From assembly GCA_964403075.1 (NCBI GenBank), contig CAYOEV010000001.1:1-64000 (forward strand): DNA of 64,000 nt. The letters are read 5' to 3'. A program made the position numbers and the translations under genes. Under the pieces are notes generated by a model, which saw only the letters and a list, made by a program, of their open reading frames with translations, was not told the origin of the DNA and ran no database searches. Below are positions 25,111 through 35,585 of this stretch, piece after piece; the first letter of the stretch is position 1; every line of letters starts with the position of its first letter. The DNA is from CAYOEV01 sp964403075. Lineage in GTDB: Bacteria > Bacteroidota > Bacteroidia > Cytophagales > Cyclobacteriaceae.

Positions 25111-27384
25111 ATGTCTGACAATATCAGAACCAGTGAGGCTTTAGAATATCATGAATCCAAACCTCACGGTAAGATTGAGGTAGTGCCCACAAAGCCTTTA
25201 AGCAGCCAGCGAGACCTGGCGTTGGCTTATTCACCCGGAGTGGCGGAACCCTGTAACCTGATAGCCGCAGACAAAGAAAACGTTTACCGTTTCACCGCCA
25301 AGGGTAACCTTGTGGGGGTCATCTCCAATGGAACCGCTGTTTTGGGTTTAGGCAATATTGGTCCGGAAGCTTCCAAGCCGGTCATGGAGGGAAAAGGTGT
25401 CTTATTTAAAAAATTCGCAGGCATCGATGTGTTCGATATTGAAATTGACGAAGAGGACCCAGACAAGTTCATTGCCATCGTCAAATCTTTGGAGCCCACT
25501 TTTGGAGGCATCAACCTGGAAGATATCAAAGCACCGGAAAGCTTTAAAATTGAACAGGCCCTGCGTGAACAGATGCAGATACCGGTGATGCATGATGACC
25601 AGCATGGCACTGCCATCATTTCTTCCGCAGCACTGATCAATGCGCTCGACATTGTGGGCAAATCCATAGAGGAAATTTTAATAGTTGTCAGTGGCGCCGG
25701 CGGTGCAGCCATCGCCTGTACCAACCTGTATGTAGCATTGGGAGCCAGAAGGGAAAACATTGTTTTAGCCGACAGCAAAGGCGTTATTCGCGAAGACCGT
25801 ACCGATCTGGATGAAATAAAGCGTGCCTATGCCACCAAAAGAGATCTAACCACACTGGAAGAGGCTTTAAACGGAGCAGATGTGTTATTGGGTTTATCTA
25901 TCGCCAACATCGTCACGCCTGCCATGCTCCTTTCCATGGCCGACAAGCCGATCGTCTTCGCTTTGGCCAATCCCGATCCGGAAATTGCCTATGATTTGGC
26001 AATAAAAACCCGTAAAGACATCGTCATGGCAACAGGCCGGTCTGACCATCCTAACCAAGTCAATAACGTGTTGGGTTTTCCCTACATCTTCAGGGGTGCG
26101 CTGGATGTTAGGTCAACAAGTATCAATGAAGAAATGAAACTGGCCGCAGTAAAAGCACTGGCTCAAATGGCCAAAGAGCCGGTCCCTGAAATGGTACTGC
26201 GCGCATACCGCATGGAAAAATTGGAATTCGGACCGGAATACCTGATCCCAAAACCGTTAGATCCACGCCTAATTACCACCATTAGTCCGGCAGTAGCCAG
26301 GGCAGCCATGCAGTCAGGGGTAGCCCGAACAGAAATACACAACTGGAGGCAGTACGAAATCGATTTGCAGGAGCGAATTGGCATTGACCAACGGATCATT
26401 TCAAGGATCATCAACCGGGCGAGAAGAGATCCCAAAAAATTAATTTTCGCCGAAGCAGACCATATCAACGTGTTGAAAGCTGCCCACATGTGTATGGATG
26501 AAAAAGTTTGTCACCCCATACTTATGGGGCGCAAAGAAAAAATTGAAGCCCTAATTGAAGAATTCGGGTTATTGGACTTGACGGCATGTCCCATTCATGA
26601 CCCGTACCTGGACGATGAAAGGCTGAATAGGTTTGCAGATATCCTTTTCGAAAAGCGCCAACGCAAAGGCATGACGCGCACGCTGGCCAGACGTACCCTG
26701 CGAGACCGCAACTATTTTGGCGCCATGATGGTGAATCAGGGCGAAGCCGATGCATTCATCTCGGGTCTGAATAACGATTATCCTAAAACGATTTTGCCTG
26801 CCCTTCAAATTGTAGGAGTAGAAGAAGGTGTGAATCGAGTGGCCGGTTTTTACATCGTCAATACCAGCAAGGGACCTTATTTTTTCGCCGACACTACCGT
26901 CAACAAAAATCCCACCGCAGGGGAACTGGTAGACATCATTGGCCTTACAGCAAGGGTGGTGCGTTTTTTCGATACAGAGCCGGTAATTGCCGCATTGTCC
27001 TACTCGAATTTTGGTTCAGCCAAAGGTGATACAGCCACCAAAATGCAAGAAGCCGTACGAATGGCCAAGGAGAAATGGCCAGACCTCGTCATAGATGGAG
27101 ACATTCAAGCCAACATCGCAGTAAACCCTGAGCTGCTGGAAGCCAACTACCCTTTCAGTGAATTATCAAATAAGCGGGTGAATACACTTATTTTCCCAAA
27201 TCTGGACGCTGGCAATATTGCCTATAAACTGTTAATGGAATTAGGTAACGCCGAAACCATCGGACCAATACTTATGGGGATGAGAAAATCCATTCACGTA
27301 CTGCAAGTAGGCAGCTCAATTCGAGACATCTTTAACATGGCCGTGTTGGCGGTGGTAGATGCACAGGAGAAAGACAAGTCATGA
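25111..27384 (+). CDS. maeB: NADP-dependent malic enzyme, MaeB type
   Basis: This 757-residue protein fuses a malic enzyme (about 1-425) to a phosphotransacetylase-like domain (about 430-757), the MaeB layout. Malic motifs include LALAYSPGVAEPC, DIEIDEEDPDKF, MHDDQHGTAI and the nucleotide-binding VVSGAGGAAIAC. The PTA part has NKNPTAGELVDI and YSNFGSAKG; in MaeB it regulates by acetyl-CoA rather than catalysing transfer. It oxidatively decarboxylates malate to pyruvate, making NADPH. It overlaps ruvA by 4 bases. Confidence 0.95.
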   Translation: MSDNIRTSEALEYHESKPHGKIEVVPTKPLSSQRDLALAYSPGVAEPCNLIAADKENVYRFTAKGNLVGVISNGTAVLGLGNIGPEASKPVMEGKGVLFKKFAGIDVFDIEIDEEDPDKFIAIVKSLEPTFGGINLEDIKAPESFKIEQALREQMQIPVMHDDQHGTAIISSAALINALDIVGKSIEEILIVVSGAGGAAIACTNLYVALGARRENIVLADSKGVIREDRTDLDEIKRAYATKRDLTTLEEALNGADVLLGLSIANIVTPAMLLSMADKPIVFALANPDPEIAYDLAIKTRKDIVMATGRSDHPNQVNNVLGFPYIFRGALDVRSTSINEEMKLAAVKALAQMAKEPVPEMVLRAYRMEKLEFGPEYLIPKPLDPRLITTISPAVARAAMQSGVARTEIHNWRQYEIDLQERIGIDQRIISRIINRARRDPKKLIFAEADHINVLKAAHMCMDEKVCHPILMGRKEKIEALIEEFGLLDLTACPIHDPYLDDERLNRFADILFEKRQRKGMTRTLARRTLRDRNYFGAMMVNQGEADAFISGLNNDYPKTILPALQIVGVEEGVNRVAGFYIVNTSKGPYFFADTTVNKNPTAGELVDIIGLTARVVRFFDTEPVIAALSYSNFGSAKGDTATKMQEAVRMAKEKWPDLVIDGDIQANIAVNPELLEANYPFSELSNKRVNTLIFPNLDAGNIAYKLLMELGNAETIGPILMGMRKSIHVLQVGSSIRDIFNMAVLAVVDAQEKDKS

Positions 27385-27971
27385 TTGCATATTTAAAAGG
27401 TCACCTCACAGAAAAGGATCCCACCTACGTGACCATAGAAGTTAACGAAGTGGGCTACCACGTAAAGATTTCGTTGAACACTTACAGTCAAATTAAAGGT
27501 CTTAACAATGTACAACTTTACACACACCTATCTATCCGGGAGGATGCACACATCCTCTATGGCTTTTTCGACCAGGCGGAAAGAAAGCGTTTCTTAGAGC
27601 TGATTGCCATTAGTGGAATTGGTGCCAGCACCGCCTTGATGGTCCTGTCTGCACTTACCCCTGGCGAGCTACAAGAAGCCGTGGTAACTGAAAATGTGGC
27701 TGTGATAACAGGCGTAAAAGGTATTGGACTCAAAACCGCCCAACGACTGGTTTTAGAGTTGAAAGACCAAATGAAGAAGGAAGGTTGGGTAGAAAACACC
27801 GTTGCCTCAGTGGGTGGCAGCAATACTTTGACTACGGAAGCGTTATCTGCATTGGTCACCTTGGGCGTTGGCCGTGCAACAGCACAAAAAAACATTGATG
27901 CCATCATTAAAGAAAAAGGATCACAAATCGACTTGGAAGAACTGATTAAACTGGCCCTTCGACGAGCCTAA
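27381..27971 (+). CDS. ruvA: Holliday junction branch migration protein RuvA
   Basis: This 196-residue protein has the standard N-terminal OB fold (MIAYLKGHLTEKDPTYVTIE), the two helix-hairpin-helix motifs (ISGIGASTALMVLS and VKGIGLKTAQRLVLELKD) and the C-terminal RuvB-contact domain (EALSALVTLGVGRATAQKNI). It binds four-way junctions in recombination repair. It lies 13 bases before sprA and overlaps maeB; the ruvA-sprA pairing is conserved in Bacteroidota. Confidence 0.96.
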   Translation: MIAYLKGHLTEKDPTYVTIEVNEVGYHVKISLNTYSQIKGLNNVQLYTHLSIREDAHILYGFFDQAERKRFLELIAISGIGASTALMVLSALTPGELQEAVVTENVAVITGVKGIGLKTAQRLVLELKDQMKKEGWVENTVASVGGSNTLTTEALSALVTLGVGRATAQKNIDAIIKEKGSQIDLEELIKLALRRA

Positions 27972-27984
27972 AGCAGAAAACGTA

Positions 27985-30900
27985 TTGAATCGTTATTTTC
28001 TCATAGCGATGCTGGCAGGCATTGGGTGCTGGCCTCTGATCACTACTGCCCAAACTACGGATACAACGCGTACGGATTCGGTGACCCCTTATGTACCCAC
28101 CACAAGACCTTCCCTTAATCCAACTTTTCGTTACAACGACCCCTTTTCTTCCCGTACCAACCGTTCAGCGCTTTACTTGCGCGATCCATCCGTTCCGGAG
28201 TATCAAATTAGCTATGACTCGGGATTTAGCTACACCTACACGGAGCGAATTGGGGATATCAACATCAGGCCCTCTTCTACCATCAGTTTTGAAGAATATG
28301 ATCAGGTAAATACGGAAAATATCACGCGGGAATATTTCGGGGAACGCTCGGCGGGGCTGGATGGAGAAAGTGCCGTCAGCAGCCGCAGATTAATCCCTCA
28401 GTTGTACATCAGCCCAGTCTTTGACCGGATTTTTGGTGGCTCCTATGTAGACATCGTACCTACAGGTTTTGTCAATCTCGATTTTGGTGGCAACTGGCAA
28501 CGGGTAGAAAATCCGGCCATCCCTATCCGACAGCAGAGGAATGGTGGCTTTACCTTCGACCAGCAAATCAGCCTAAATCTGGTAGGGAATGTTGGGGAAA
28601 AATTGAAAATCACGGCAAACTTTGACAATAACAATACTTTCGATTTCCAAAATAACATGCGCATCGAATACACGGGCTACGAAGAGGAAATCATCAAGAA
28701 AATTGAAATCGGCAACGTGAACATGCCGGTGAATAACAGCCTGATGACCGGTGCCCAAACCCTCTTTGGACTTAAAACGCAATTGCAGTTTGGCAAAGTC
28801 TTTTTTACAGGGGTCGCTTCCCGCCAGCAAGGTCAGAGACGTGTAGCCACTCAGAGCGGTAGCCAAAACCCCCAGTACGGTGGGGAACTATTGCCACAAA
28901 ACAGCATCCGATCTTCGGAATACAGTGCTGACAAACATTTTTTTCTAGGTCACTTCTTTCGTGAGCATTTCGAACAATGGATTGAAGATCCAAGAAATAT
29001 TGTCTCAGGACTTCAGATTGTAAACATTGAAGTATATGTCACCAACAGAGACCAGAATACCCAAAATACCCTGAACACAGTGGCCCTGCTCGATTTGGGT
29101 GAGACCACACGATCATTCAATCCGGCCTACCAAAGCGGGTTGTCAAGGCCCACGGCGAATGACAATAACCCACTTCTTTCCTCCATTCTTGCGAGCGGTA
29201 GAAGCTCAAACAGCGTGGTAGAAAATCTGGAAACACTGGGCCTGGAAAACGGACGAGAATTTGTCGCTACACGCATCACCAAGCAACTTACAAGAGGCAC
29301 AGAGTACGTGGTCAACGAACAGCTAGGCTACATCACCCTGCTTACCAACCTGTTCGATAACCAATCACTGGCTGTTGCTTTCCAATATTCCTATAACGGA
29401 CAGATTTTCACCGTCGGTGAACTGAGCAACGAAACCCGGGTCACAGATGATCAGTCCCTCTTCCTTAAAATGCTGAGACCTGCCAACGTAGCCACTGACC
29501 TGCCTACCTGGGACCTGATGATGAAAAACGTCTACAACCTGAACTCCACCCGCTTGGAGCAGTCGGGTTTTGAGTTGCGTGTCCACTACCGGGACGATCT
29601 TACCAACTTTGACAATCCTTCTCTCAATGAAAGTATTATACGCGACATTCCACTTGTGCGGGTCATGGGGGCAGACCAGTACAATCCCAACCTCGATCCA
29701 GGGCCAGATGGTTTATTTGACTTCATTCCGGGAGTTACGGTGAACACCGAAAGAGGCTTCGTTATATTTCCCGTGTTGGAACCATTTGGACAAACACTGG
29801 CAGATACACTGGCGGAAGAAGAATTCATTGAACGCTACGTGTACAACGAACTGTACGAAACCACCCAAGGCATCGCACAGCGCGAATCTGAAAAAGATAA
29901 ATTCGTGATCTATTACCGGGCCCGAGGGGCGCAAGGAGGATTTCAAAACAATGAAATACAAATAGATGCCTTCCAGATCACACCGGGATCTATCACCGTT
30001 CGCCTCGGAACAACCACTCTGGTGGAAGGCAGAGACTATACCGTTGGATTTGGAAAGGTCACCATTACCAACCCTAACTACCTACCCAACATAGACCAGA
30101 TACAGGTGGAGTACGAAACCCCTAACCTTTTCAACTTCCAGACCACGTGGTTTTATGGAGGAAGGATGGATTATCAAATCAATGATAATTTCAACCTTGG
30201 GGCAACCATACTTCATGTCAATGAGCGAAGAGGTGGGGTCACCCGGTTTACCGTCGGAAACGAGCCTCTGCGAAATACCAAATACGGCTTCGATGTTTCC
30301 ATCCAGGAAGAATCCAGATTCCTCACCAAGGCGGTTGATGCCCTGCCGTTGGTAAGTACAAAGACTCCCTCCCGGGTAACTTTTTCTGCAGAATATGCCC
30401 GCTTCATTCCAGGCTCTTCCAACGACATAAACGGGGAACCGACTTCCTACATTGAGGACTTTGAGACGGCCGCTACCCCTACCAACCTTGGCGGATTTCA
30501 GAGTTGGAAACAGTCGGCCACTCCCCGAACCGCAGACGACCGATATTTTGGGAATTCAGATTCATTAGACATTAACTTCAGGAAAGCCAAGATATCCTGG
30601 TATACCATAGATAACAGTGTCTTCTACCGCACAGGGGGCAACCGACCCGAAAACCTTAGCGATGACGACTTGCGCAACCATTACGTTCGCGCCGTGCTGC
30701 CGCAGGAAATTTTTCAACAGCGTGACCGTACGCAGGTGAACCTAAATGAACCTCTTTTTGAGGTGGCATACTTTCCTGCCGAACGTGGTCAGCTTAATTT
30801 CAATCCGGCACTCACACCGGATGGACTACTTACCAACCCAGAAGAAAACTGGGGCGGGATTACGCGTCCCATTCTGGATGAAACAGACTTCATTACCGCC

Positions 30901-33900
30901 AATTTTCAGTACATAGAATTTTGGCTAATGGATCCGTTCATCAATACGGAGAGGGGTCGTGTGTTGGATGGCATCTTCAATGAAGTCAATAACACGGGAG
31001 GTGAGTTGGTCATCAATCTTGGTAATGTCTCAGAAGATATTGTCCCGGACAACATCCACTTTTTTGAAAATGGTCTACCGGAAGATGGTCCAGCCACCGA
31101 GGTCTCGCCTACCGGATTGGGCCGACTGCCAAGCGGGGAGTTCCTGACTCGATTTTTTAACAACTCCGCCGACGCCCGGGTCAACCAGGACATTGGATTC
31201 GATGGGGTAAGGGACGAAGAGGAGGCCACCTTCTTCTCCGACTACCTGAATGCAGTGCCGGCCGCGGCGCTTGGTGCAGTTTCGGAAGACGTATCTGCAG
31301 ACAACTTCCAGTATTATCTGGGAAATAACCTGGATGAGGTAGACGCCAACATCATCGAGCGATACAAAAATTTTAATGGCACAGACGGCAACTCTCCTTT
31401 CACCGCAGGAGAAACTTTTACCCCTGCCAACTCTACGCTACCAGACATAGAAGATGTAAACAATGACAACAGTGTTTCGTCCGTGGAAGAATATTTTGAG
31501 TACCGCATCCCGTTATTACCAGACCAAGGTCGTAATGGGTCGAATCCTTCAGGATTTCTGCTCGATGAACAGTTCATAGTTGATAAAGTAACCGACGAGT
31601 CCGGTGAAGCCACCTGGTACCAATTCCGTATACCGATCAATAGATTTACCGGCGTATTTGGCCGCCCCAACTTCCAAAATATTCAGTACATGCGCATGTA
31701 TCTCACCGGCTGGGAACAACCCGTGGTTCTGCGTTTTGCCAAATTTCAATTGGTGCGAAGTTTCTGGGTCAAATACGACAGACCACTGAGTGACCCCGGG
31801 CTTAACGACCTTCCAGATCCGGATTTGGATAATTTTGACATCTCCGTGGTCAACATAGAAGAAAACAGTAGCGGGAACGAAAACCAGCCTCCTTATGTGG
31901 TGCCTCCAGGACTGGATCGTGACCGGGACAACAGCACAGCACTCAACCGGCGATTCAACGAACAGGCACTGCAGCTTTGCGTGGAAAACCTCGACGACAA
32001 TGACGCACGGGCCGCCTTTAAAACACAAGTCTACAACCTGATCAACTACGATGAAATCCGCATGTTCATGCATGTGCATCCTTTTGATATGAACGCCAAC
32101 CTCAATGACGATGATGTCACAGGATTCATTCGAATCAGTACAGACCAAACGCAGAACTATTATGAAATTGAAGTGCCCTTGAAGGTAACCCCGCTTGGAC
32201 TGGATCCCAATGACCCAGATATTGAACGACTGGTTTGGCCCGAGGCGAACGAAATACAAATCAGCCTACAGGCCCTCCAAGGACTTAAAGTGCAACGAGA
32301 CAGGAATGGATTGGATGCCACGTTGCCATTTGTTTCCACCACCTCCCGCGGCTACCGCATTACAGTGGTCGGTAATCCAGATCTTACCTCCGTGCAATCT
32401 CTGATGATTGGGCTGCGCAATCCCGAAGGCGGAGACGAATTGCCAAAATCTGCTTGCTTATGGGTAAATGAATTGCGGGCGACCGGTTACAACCAACAAC
32501 CGGGTTGGGCAGCCCGTGCCACGCTAGAGACTCAACTGGCCGACCTGGCGACCGTGCGATTCAATACCCAATACACTTCCATTGGCTTTGGTACACTGGA
32601 TGCACGCATCAATGAGCGATCATTGGTAGAAAGTTTAGGTTATGACATCAACACCAACGTGAATCTGGAAAAATTCCTCATGCCTGAAAAAACAGGTCTG
32701 GTGGTACCCATGTTTGCCAGCTATGAACGCACACGCGTCACGCCTCAGTACGACCCGCTGAATAAAGATGTGCTGTTAGAACAAACACTAAAAACTTTTA
32801 CCAATGGTGAGGAAAAGGAGGAGTATCGAAGAATCGTGGAAGACCGAACCGTACGGAGAAGCATTAATCTTTCAAACGTTCGAAAAACGAAGGTGAATCC
32901 AGAAGCTAAAAAGCGAATATTCGACATCGAGAATTTTTCGTTTAGCTATGCTTACCGGGATGAAGTTTCCAGTAGTGTGTACCGGGAAACCTACTTCAAC
33001 AAAAATGTATCCGGGGGCATTAATTACAGTTATCAACCCGCTGCGGTCACCTGGGAGCCATTCAGTGGGAGCCAACTGGTGTCCAGTCCCTATCTGCAAC
33101 TGATAAGGGATTTCAACCTGCAACCCTTTCCAAATAATTTTTCCTTCCAGGCCAACCTGAACAGAACATTTACCAAAACGCAGCTCTACAATTCGGATTT
33201 TTCCACGGCTGGCGTGGATCCTTATTTCGAACGGCTTTTTACCTTCAACAGACTATACAACATGAGCTGGAGCCCCTTTAAAAGTCTGAACATCGATTAT
33301 ACAGCACGTGCGAACGCAGCCATTGATGAAGATGAAAATGTGATTCAGGGTGACATCAATACCCCTGACGAACGGTCTTTCATTTGGGATCAGATATTCA
33401 ACATGGGTCGGATGAAAACCTTCGATCAAACCATAACCGCCAGCTATCGAACCCCTTTGGATAAATTACCCTTTACCAACTGGTTATCGGCCGAGCTTAG
33501 GTATGCCGGAGGCTACAACTGGACCGCCGGACCGCTGGATCCTGATGCCCTCAGAGAGGGTAAAATCAGGGAGGGCGAATTTGCCAACATCATTTCCAAC
33601 AGACGCGACCGATCCATTTCGGGTAAGATGGATATGGTGAAGCTGTATGATAAAGTGACTTTTCTGGGTGCCGCCAATAAGGCAAAAGATCGGAAGTTCA
33701 GTCAAGGCATCCTGCGGTTTCTAATGATGCTGCGTGCCATCAATGTAAACTACAATCTCAGGGAAACAACCAGCCTCGCTGGATTCAAGCCGAACGCATT
33801 TTTACTGGGAATGGACAGCACCTGGCAGGCCCCGGGATTTGATTTCATACTGGGTGGACAAGACCCTGACATACGTTTCCGCGCTGCCGAAAATGGCTGG

Positions 33901-35094
33901 TTGACTGAATCAACAATACTTAGTGCACCTTTTTCCCAAACCAAAGGAACCGACCTGGCTATTCGAGGTACTCTTGAACCCTTAAAGGACCTCTCCATTC
34001 AGTTGGACTTCACCCGTCAGGCCACCAACGGATACCAGGAACTATTTAGAAATACACTGGTCGATACGCTGGTGGTGCCTGGGGTGGGTAGTCGTCAAAT
34101 CTTCGACTATCGCTCACTAACTCCCTCCAGAACAGGTAGTTACAGCGTATCTTTCCTATCGATTAACACTGCCTTTGAGCCACAGCGAGCAGACAATTTC
34201 TCTTCAGCATTTGAAGATTTTGAAAAAAATATAGACATCCTATTCGAGCGGCTGAATCGTGAAAATCCATCTTCCTTCCCCTACGATTCCCTTTCTCAGG
34301 ACATCCTGATTCCGGCATTTATTTCGGCCTACTCAGGTCAAAGTGCAAGAAATGGTAGCACCTCCCCTTTTCCACGTATTCCCTTACCCAACTGGCGCGT
34401 AGACTATTCGGGGCTAAGTAAAATCCCTGCGCTGGCTAAAATATTCCAATCGATTACCCTGTCCCATGGGTATCGCTCTATCTACACAGTGGGTAACTTC
34501 ACCAACTCGTTAAGGTATGACGACAACCTGACACTGGACAACAGTTTTCTGGATTACCCGCAGGCGTCGGTTGCCATAGATAGCACACTCATTCCAGTTT
34601 ATATCATCAATCAGGTCATCATTTCGGAACAATTCCAACCACTCGTGGGTGTCAACCTGCGCACCAAAAGCGGTATCAGTACGCGAGTAGAATTTAAAAA
34701 AGAACGAAACCTGTCCTTAAACATGGCCAATGCTCAGATAACAGAGACCTTGAACAATGACATTACATTGGATTTTGGACTCACCAAAGACCAGTTCAAA
34801 TTCCCCTTCCGCCTACAGGGCCGTACGGTCATCCTACCGAATGACCTGACCGTAAGATTCGCGGTGACCGTTCGCGATTCCAAGACCATTCAGCGAAAAA
34901 TTCAGAGCGAAAGCCTGATCACCAATGGTTCATTTAACTTCCAGATACGACCCACTGTCACCTACAACATCAATCGCCAGCTGGACTTCACTGCCTACTT
35001 CGAGCGAACGGTCACAGAGCCCAAAATCCTCAGCTCTTTCCGAAGAGCAACTACGGCATTTGGGTTTCAGTTGAGATTTAATTTTTCTCAATAG
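27985..35094 (+). CDS. sprA: Cell surface protein SprA/Sov, type IX secretion translocon
   Basis: This very large 2369-residue protein has a signal peptide (FLIAMLAGIGCWPLITTAQ) and strand-rich sequence throughout, ending in an outer-membrane strand (RATTAFGFQLRFNFSQ). Size, composition and position between ruvA and gcvH fit SprA (Sov in Porphyromonas), the giant single-chain barrel that is the outer-membrane channel of the type IX secretion system and is needed for gliding in Flavobacterium. Markers include the repeated YIEDFE and GGNRPENLSDDDLRNHYVRA segments. The start is TTG 27985, 13 bases after ruvA. The frame is intact. Proteins with a clear type IX sorting tail are not encoded in this window. 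Confidence 0.95.
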   Translation: MNRYFLIAMLAGIGCWPLITTAQTTDTTRTDSVTPYVPTTRPSLNPTFRYNDPFSSRTNRSALYLRDPSVPEYQISYDSGFSYTYTERIGDINIRPSSTISFEEYDQVNTENITREYFGERSAGLDGESAVSSRRLIPQLYISPVFDRIFGGSYVDIVPTGFVNLDFGGNWQRVENPAIPIRQQRNGGFTFDQQISLNLVGNVGEKLKITANFDNNNTFDFQNNMRIEYTGYEEEIIKKIEIGNVNMPVNNSLMTGAQTLFGLKTQLQFGKVFFTGVASRQQGQRRVATQSGSQNPQYGGELLPQNSIRSSEYSADKHFFLGHFFREHFEQWIEDPRNIVSGLQIVNIEVYVTNRDQNTQNTLNTVALLDLGETTRSFNPAYQSGLSRPTANDNNPLLSSILASGRSSNSVVENLETLGLENGREFVATRITKQLTRGTEYVVNEQLGYITLLTNLFDNQSLAVAFQYSYNGQIFTVGELSNETRVTDDQSLFLKMLRPANVATDLPTWDLMMKNVYNLNSTRLEQSGFELRVHYRDDLTNFDNPSLNESIIRDIPLVRVMGADQYNPNLDPGPDGLFDFIPGVTVNTERGFVIFPVLEPFGQTLADTLAEEEFIERYVYNELYETTQGIAQRESEKDKFVIYYRARGAQGGFQNNEIQIDAFQITPGSITVRLGTTTLVEGRDYTVGFGKVTITNPNYLPNIDQIQVEYETPNLFNFQTTWFYGGRMDYQINDNFNLGATILHVNERRGGVTRFTVGNEPLRNTKYGFDVSIQEESRFLTKAVDALPLVSTKTPSRVTFSAEYARFIPGSSNDINGEPTSYIEDFETAATPTNLGGFQSWKQSATPRTADDRYFGNSDSLDINFRKAKISWYTIDNSVFYRTGGNRPENLSDDDLRNHYVRAVLPQEIFQQRDRTQVNLNEPLFEVAYFPAERGQLNFNPALTPDGLLTNPEENWGGITRPILDETDFITANFQYIEFWLMDPFINTERGRVLDGIFNEVNNTGGELVINLGNVSEDIVPDNIHFFENGLPEDGPATEVSPTGLGRLPSGEFLTRFFNNSADARVNQDIGFDGVRDEEEATFFSDYLNAVPAAALGAVSEDVSADNFQYYLGNNLDEVDANIIERYKNFNGTDGNSPFTAGETFTPANSTLPDIEDVNNDNSVSSVEEYFEYRIPLLPDQGRNGSNPSGFLLDEQFIVDKVTDESGEATWYQFRIPINRFTGVFGRPNFQNIQYMRMYLTGWEQPVVLRFAKFQLVRSFWVKYDRPLSDPGLNDLPDPDLDNFDISVVNIEENSSGNENQPPYVVPPGLDRDRDNSTALNRRFNEQALQLCVENLDDNDARAAFKTQVYNLINYDEIRMFMHVHPFDMNANLNDDDVTGFIRISTDQTQNYYEIEVPLKVTPLGLDPNDPDIERLVWPEANEIQISLQALQGLKVQRDRNGLDATLPFVSTTSRGYRITVVGNPDLTSVQSLMIGLRNPEGGDELPKSACLWVNELRATGYNQQPGWAARATLETQLADLATVRFNTQYTSIGFGTLDARINERSLVESLGYDINTNVNLEKFLMPEKTGLVVPMFASYERTRVTPQYDPLNKDVLLEQTLKTFTNGEEKEEYRRIVEDRTVRRSINLSNVRKTKVNPEAKKRIFDIENFSFSYAYRDEVSSSVYRETYFNKNVSGGINYSYQPAAVTWEPFSGSQLVSSPYLQLIRDFNLQPFPNNFSFQANLNRTFTKTQLYNSDFSTAGVDPYFERLFTFNRLYNMSWSPFKSLNIDYTARANAAIDEDENVIQGDINTPDERSFIWDQIFNMGRMKTFDQTITASYRTPLDKLPFTNWLSAELRYAGGYNWTAGPLDPDALREGKIREGEFANIISNRRDRSISGKMDMVKLYDKVTFLGAANKAKDRKFSQGILRFLMMLRAINVNYNLRETTSLAGFKPNAFLLGMDSTWQAPGFDFILGGQDPDIRFRAAENGWLTESTILSAPFSQTKGTDLAIRGTLEPLKDLSIQLDFTRQATNGYQELFRNTLVDTLVVPGVGSRQIFDYRSLTPSRTGSYSVSFLSINTAFEPQRADNFSSAFEDFEKNIDILFERLNRENPSSFPYDSLSQDILIPAFISAYSGQSARNGSTSPFPRIPLPNWRVDYSGLSKIPALAKIFQSITLSHGYRSIYTVGNFTNSLRYDDNLTLDNSFLDYPQASVAIDSTLIPVYIINQVIISEQFQPLVGVNLRTKSGISTRVEFKKERNLSLNMANAQITETLNNDITLDFGLTKDQFKFPFRLQGRTVILPNDLTVRFAVTVRDSKTIQRKIQSESLITNGSFNFQIRPTVTYNINRQLDFTAYFERTVTEPKILSSFRRATTAFGFQLRFNFSQ

Positions 35095-35115
35095 GTCCCG
35101 GCTGAAAGAATCCTT

Positions 35116-35123
35116 TATTTTTG
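35116..35123 (+). promoter_or_regulatory. Promoter -7 element for gcvH
   Basis: TATTTTTG matches TAnnTTTG, 20 bases before the gcvH ATG, in the 49-base gap after sprA. No clear -33 TTG. Confidence 0.4.
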
Positions 35124-35143
35124 GCGACAAAACAATCATAAAC

Positions 35144-35512
35144 ATGAATATCCCCTCCGCATTAAAGTATACCAAGGATCATGAATGGGTAAAAATTGAA
35201 GATGACATTGCCATTGTTGGCATCACTGATTTTGCACAGGGCGAACTTGGCGACATTGTATATGTAGAAATTGATACCAAAGGTGAATCCATTGAAGCTG
35301 GCAACACTTTTGGTACGGTAGAGGCCGTTAAGACCGTATCGGATCTATTCATGCCGCTGAGTGGCGAGATTTTAGAAGTTAACCCCGCTTTGGAAGATCA
35401 ACCTGAATTGGTCAATGACGACCCGTATGGAGACGGATGGATGATAAAAATCAAAAATCCGCAGACTGGTGATCTGCTATCTGCAGAAGAATATGAGAAA
35501 TTATTGGGCTAA
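35144..35512 (+). CDS. gcvH: Glycine cleavage system H protein
   Basis: This 122-residue lipoyl carrier protein of the glycine cleavage system shuttles the aminomethyl group between GcvP and GcvT. The lipoylated residue should be Lys63 in GTVEAVKTVSDL; DHEWVK and PYGDGWMIKI are also typical. Length is slightly under the E. coli protein. No gcvP, gcvT or lipoate genes are in the window. Its position directly after sprA is a known synteny. Confidence 0.96.
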   Translation: MNIPSALKYTKDHEWVKIEDDIAIVGITDFAQGELGDIVYVEIDTKGESIEAGNTFGTVEAVKTVSDLFMPLSGEILEVNPALEDQPELVNDDPYGDGWMIKIKNPQTGDLLSAEEYEKLLG

Positions 35513-35548
35513 GCTTGTGACTAATCGATAATTCTATGATTATGTCAA

Positions 35549-35556
35549 TATATTTG
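35549..35556 (+). promoter_or_regulatory. Promoter -7 element for tonB
   Basis: TATATTTG matches TAnnTTTG, 29 bases before the tonB ATG. It suggests tonB is not only read through from gcvH. Confidence 0.42.
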
Positions 35557-35585
35557 AAATCCTGTAAAATTTAGATACAGAAAAA

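Noticed and set aside
25284..25778. Minus-strand open frame of 164 codons inside maeB
   Set aside because: Antisense to a strongly supported gene; no coding signal of its own.
31549..32259. Long minus-strand open frame (236 codons) inside sprA
   Set aside because: It lies fully antisense to a well-supported gene, has low-complexity His/Val-rich translation and no start context or family resemblance.
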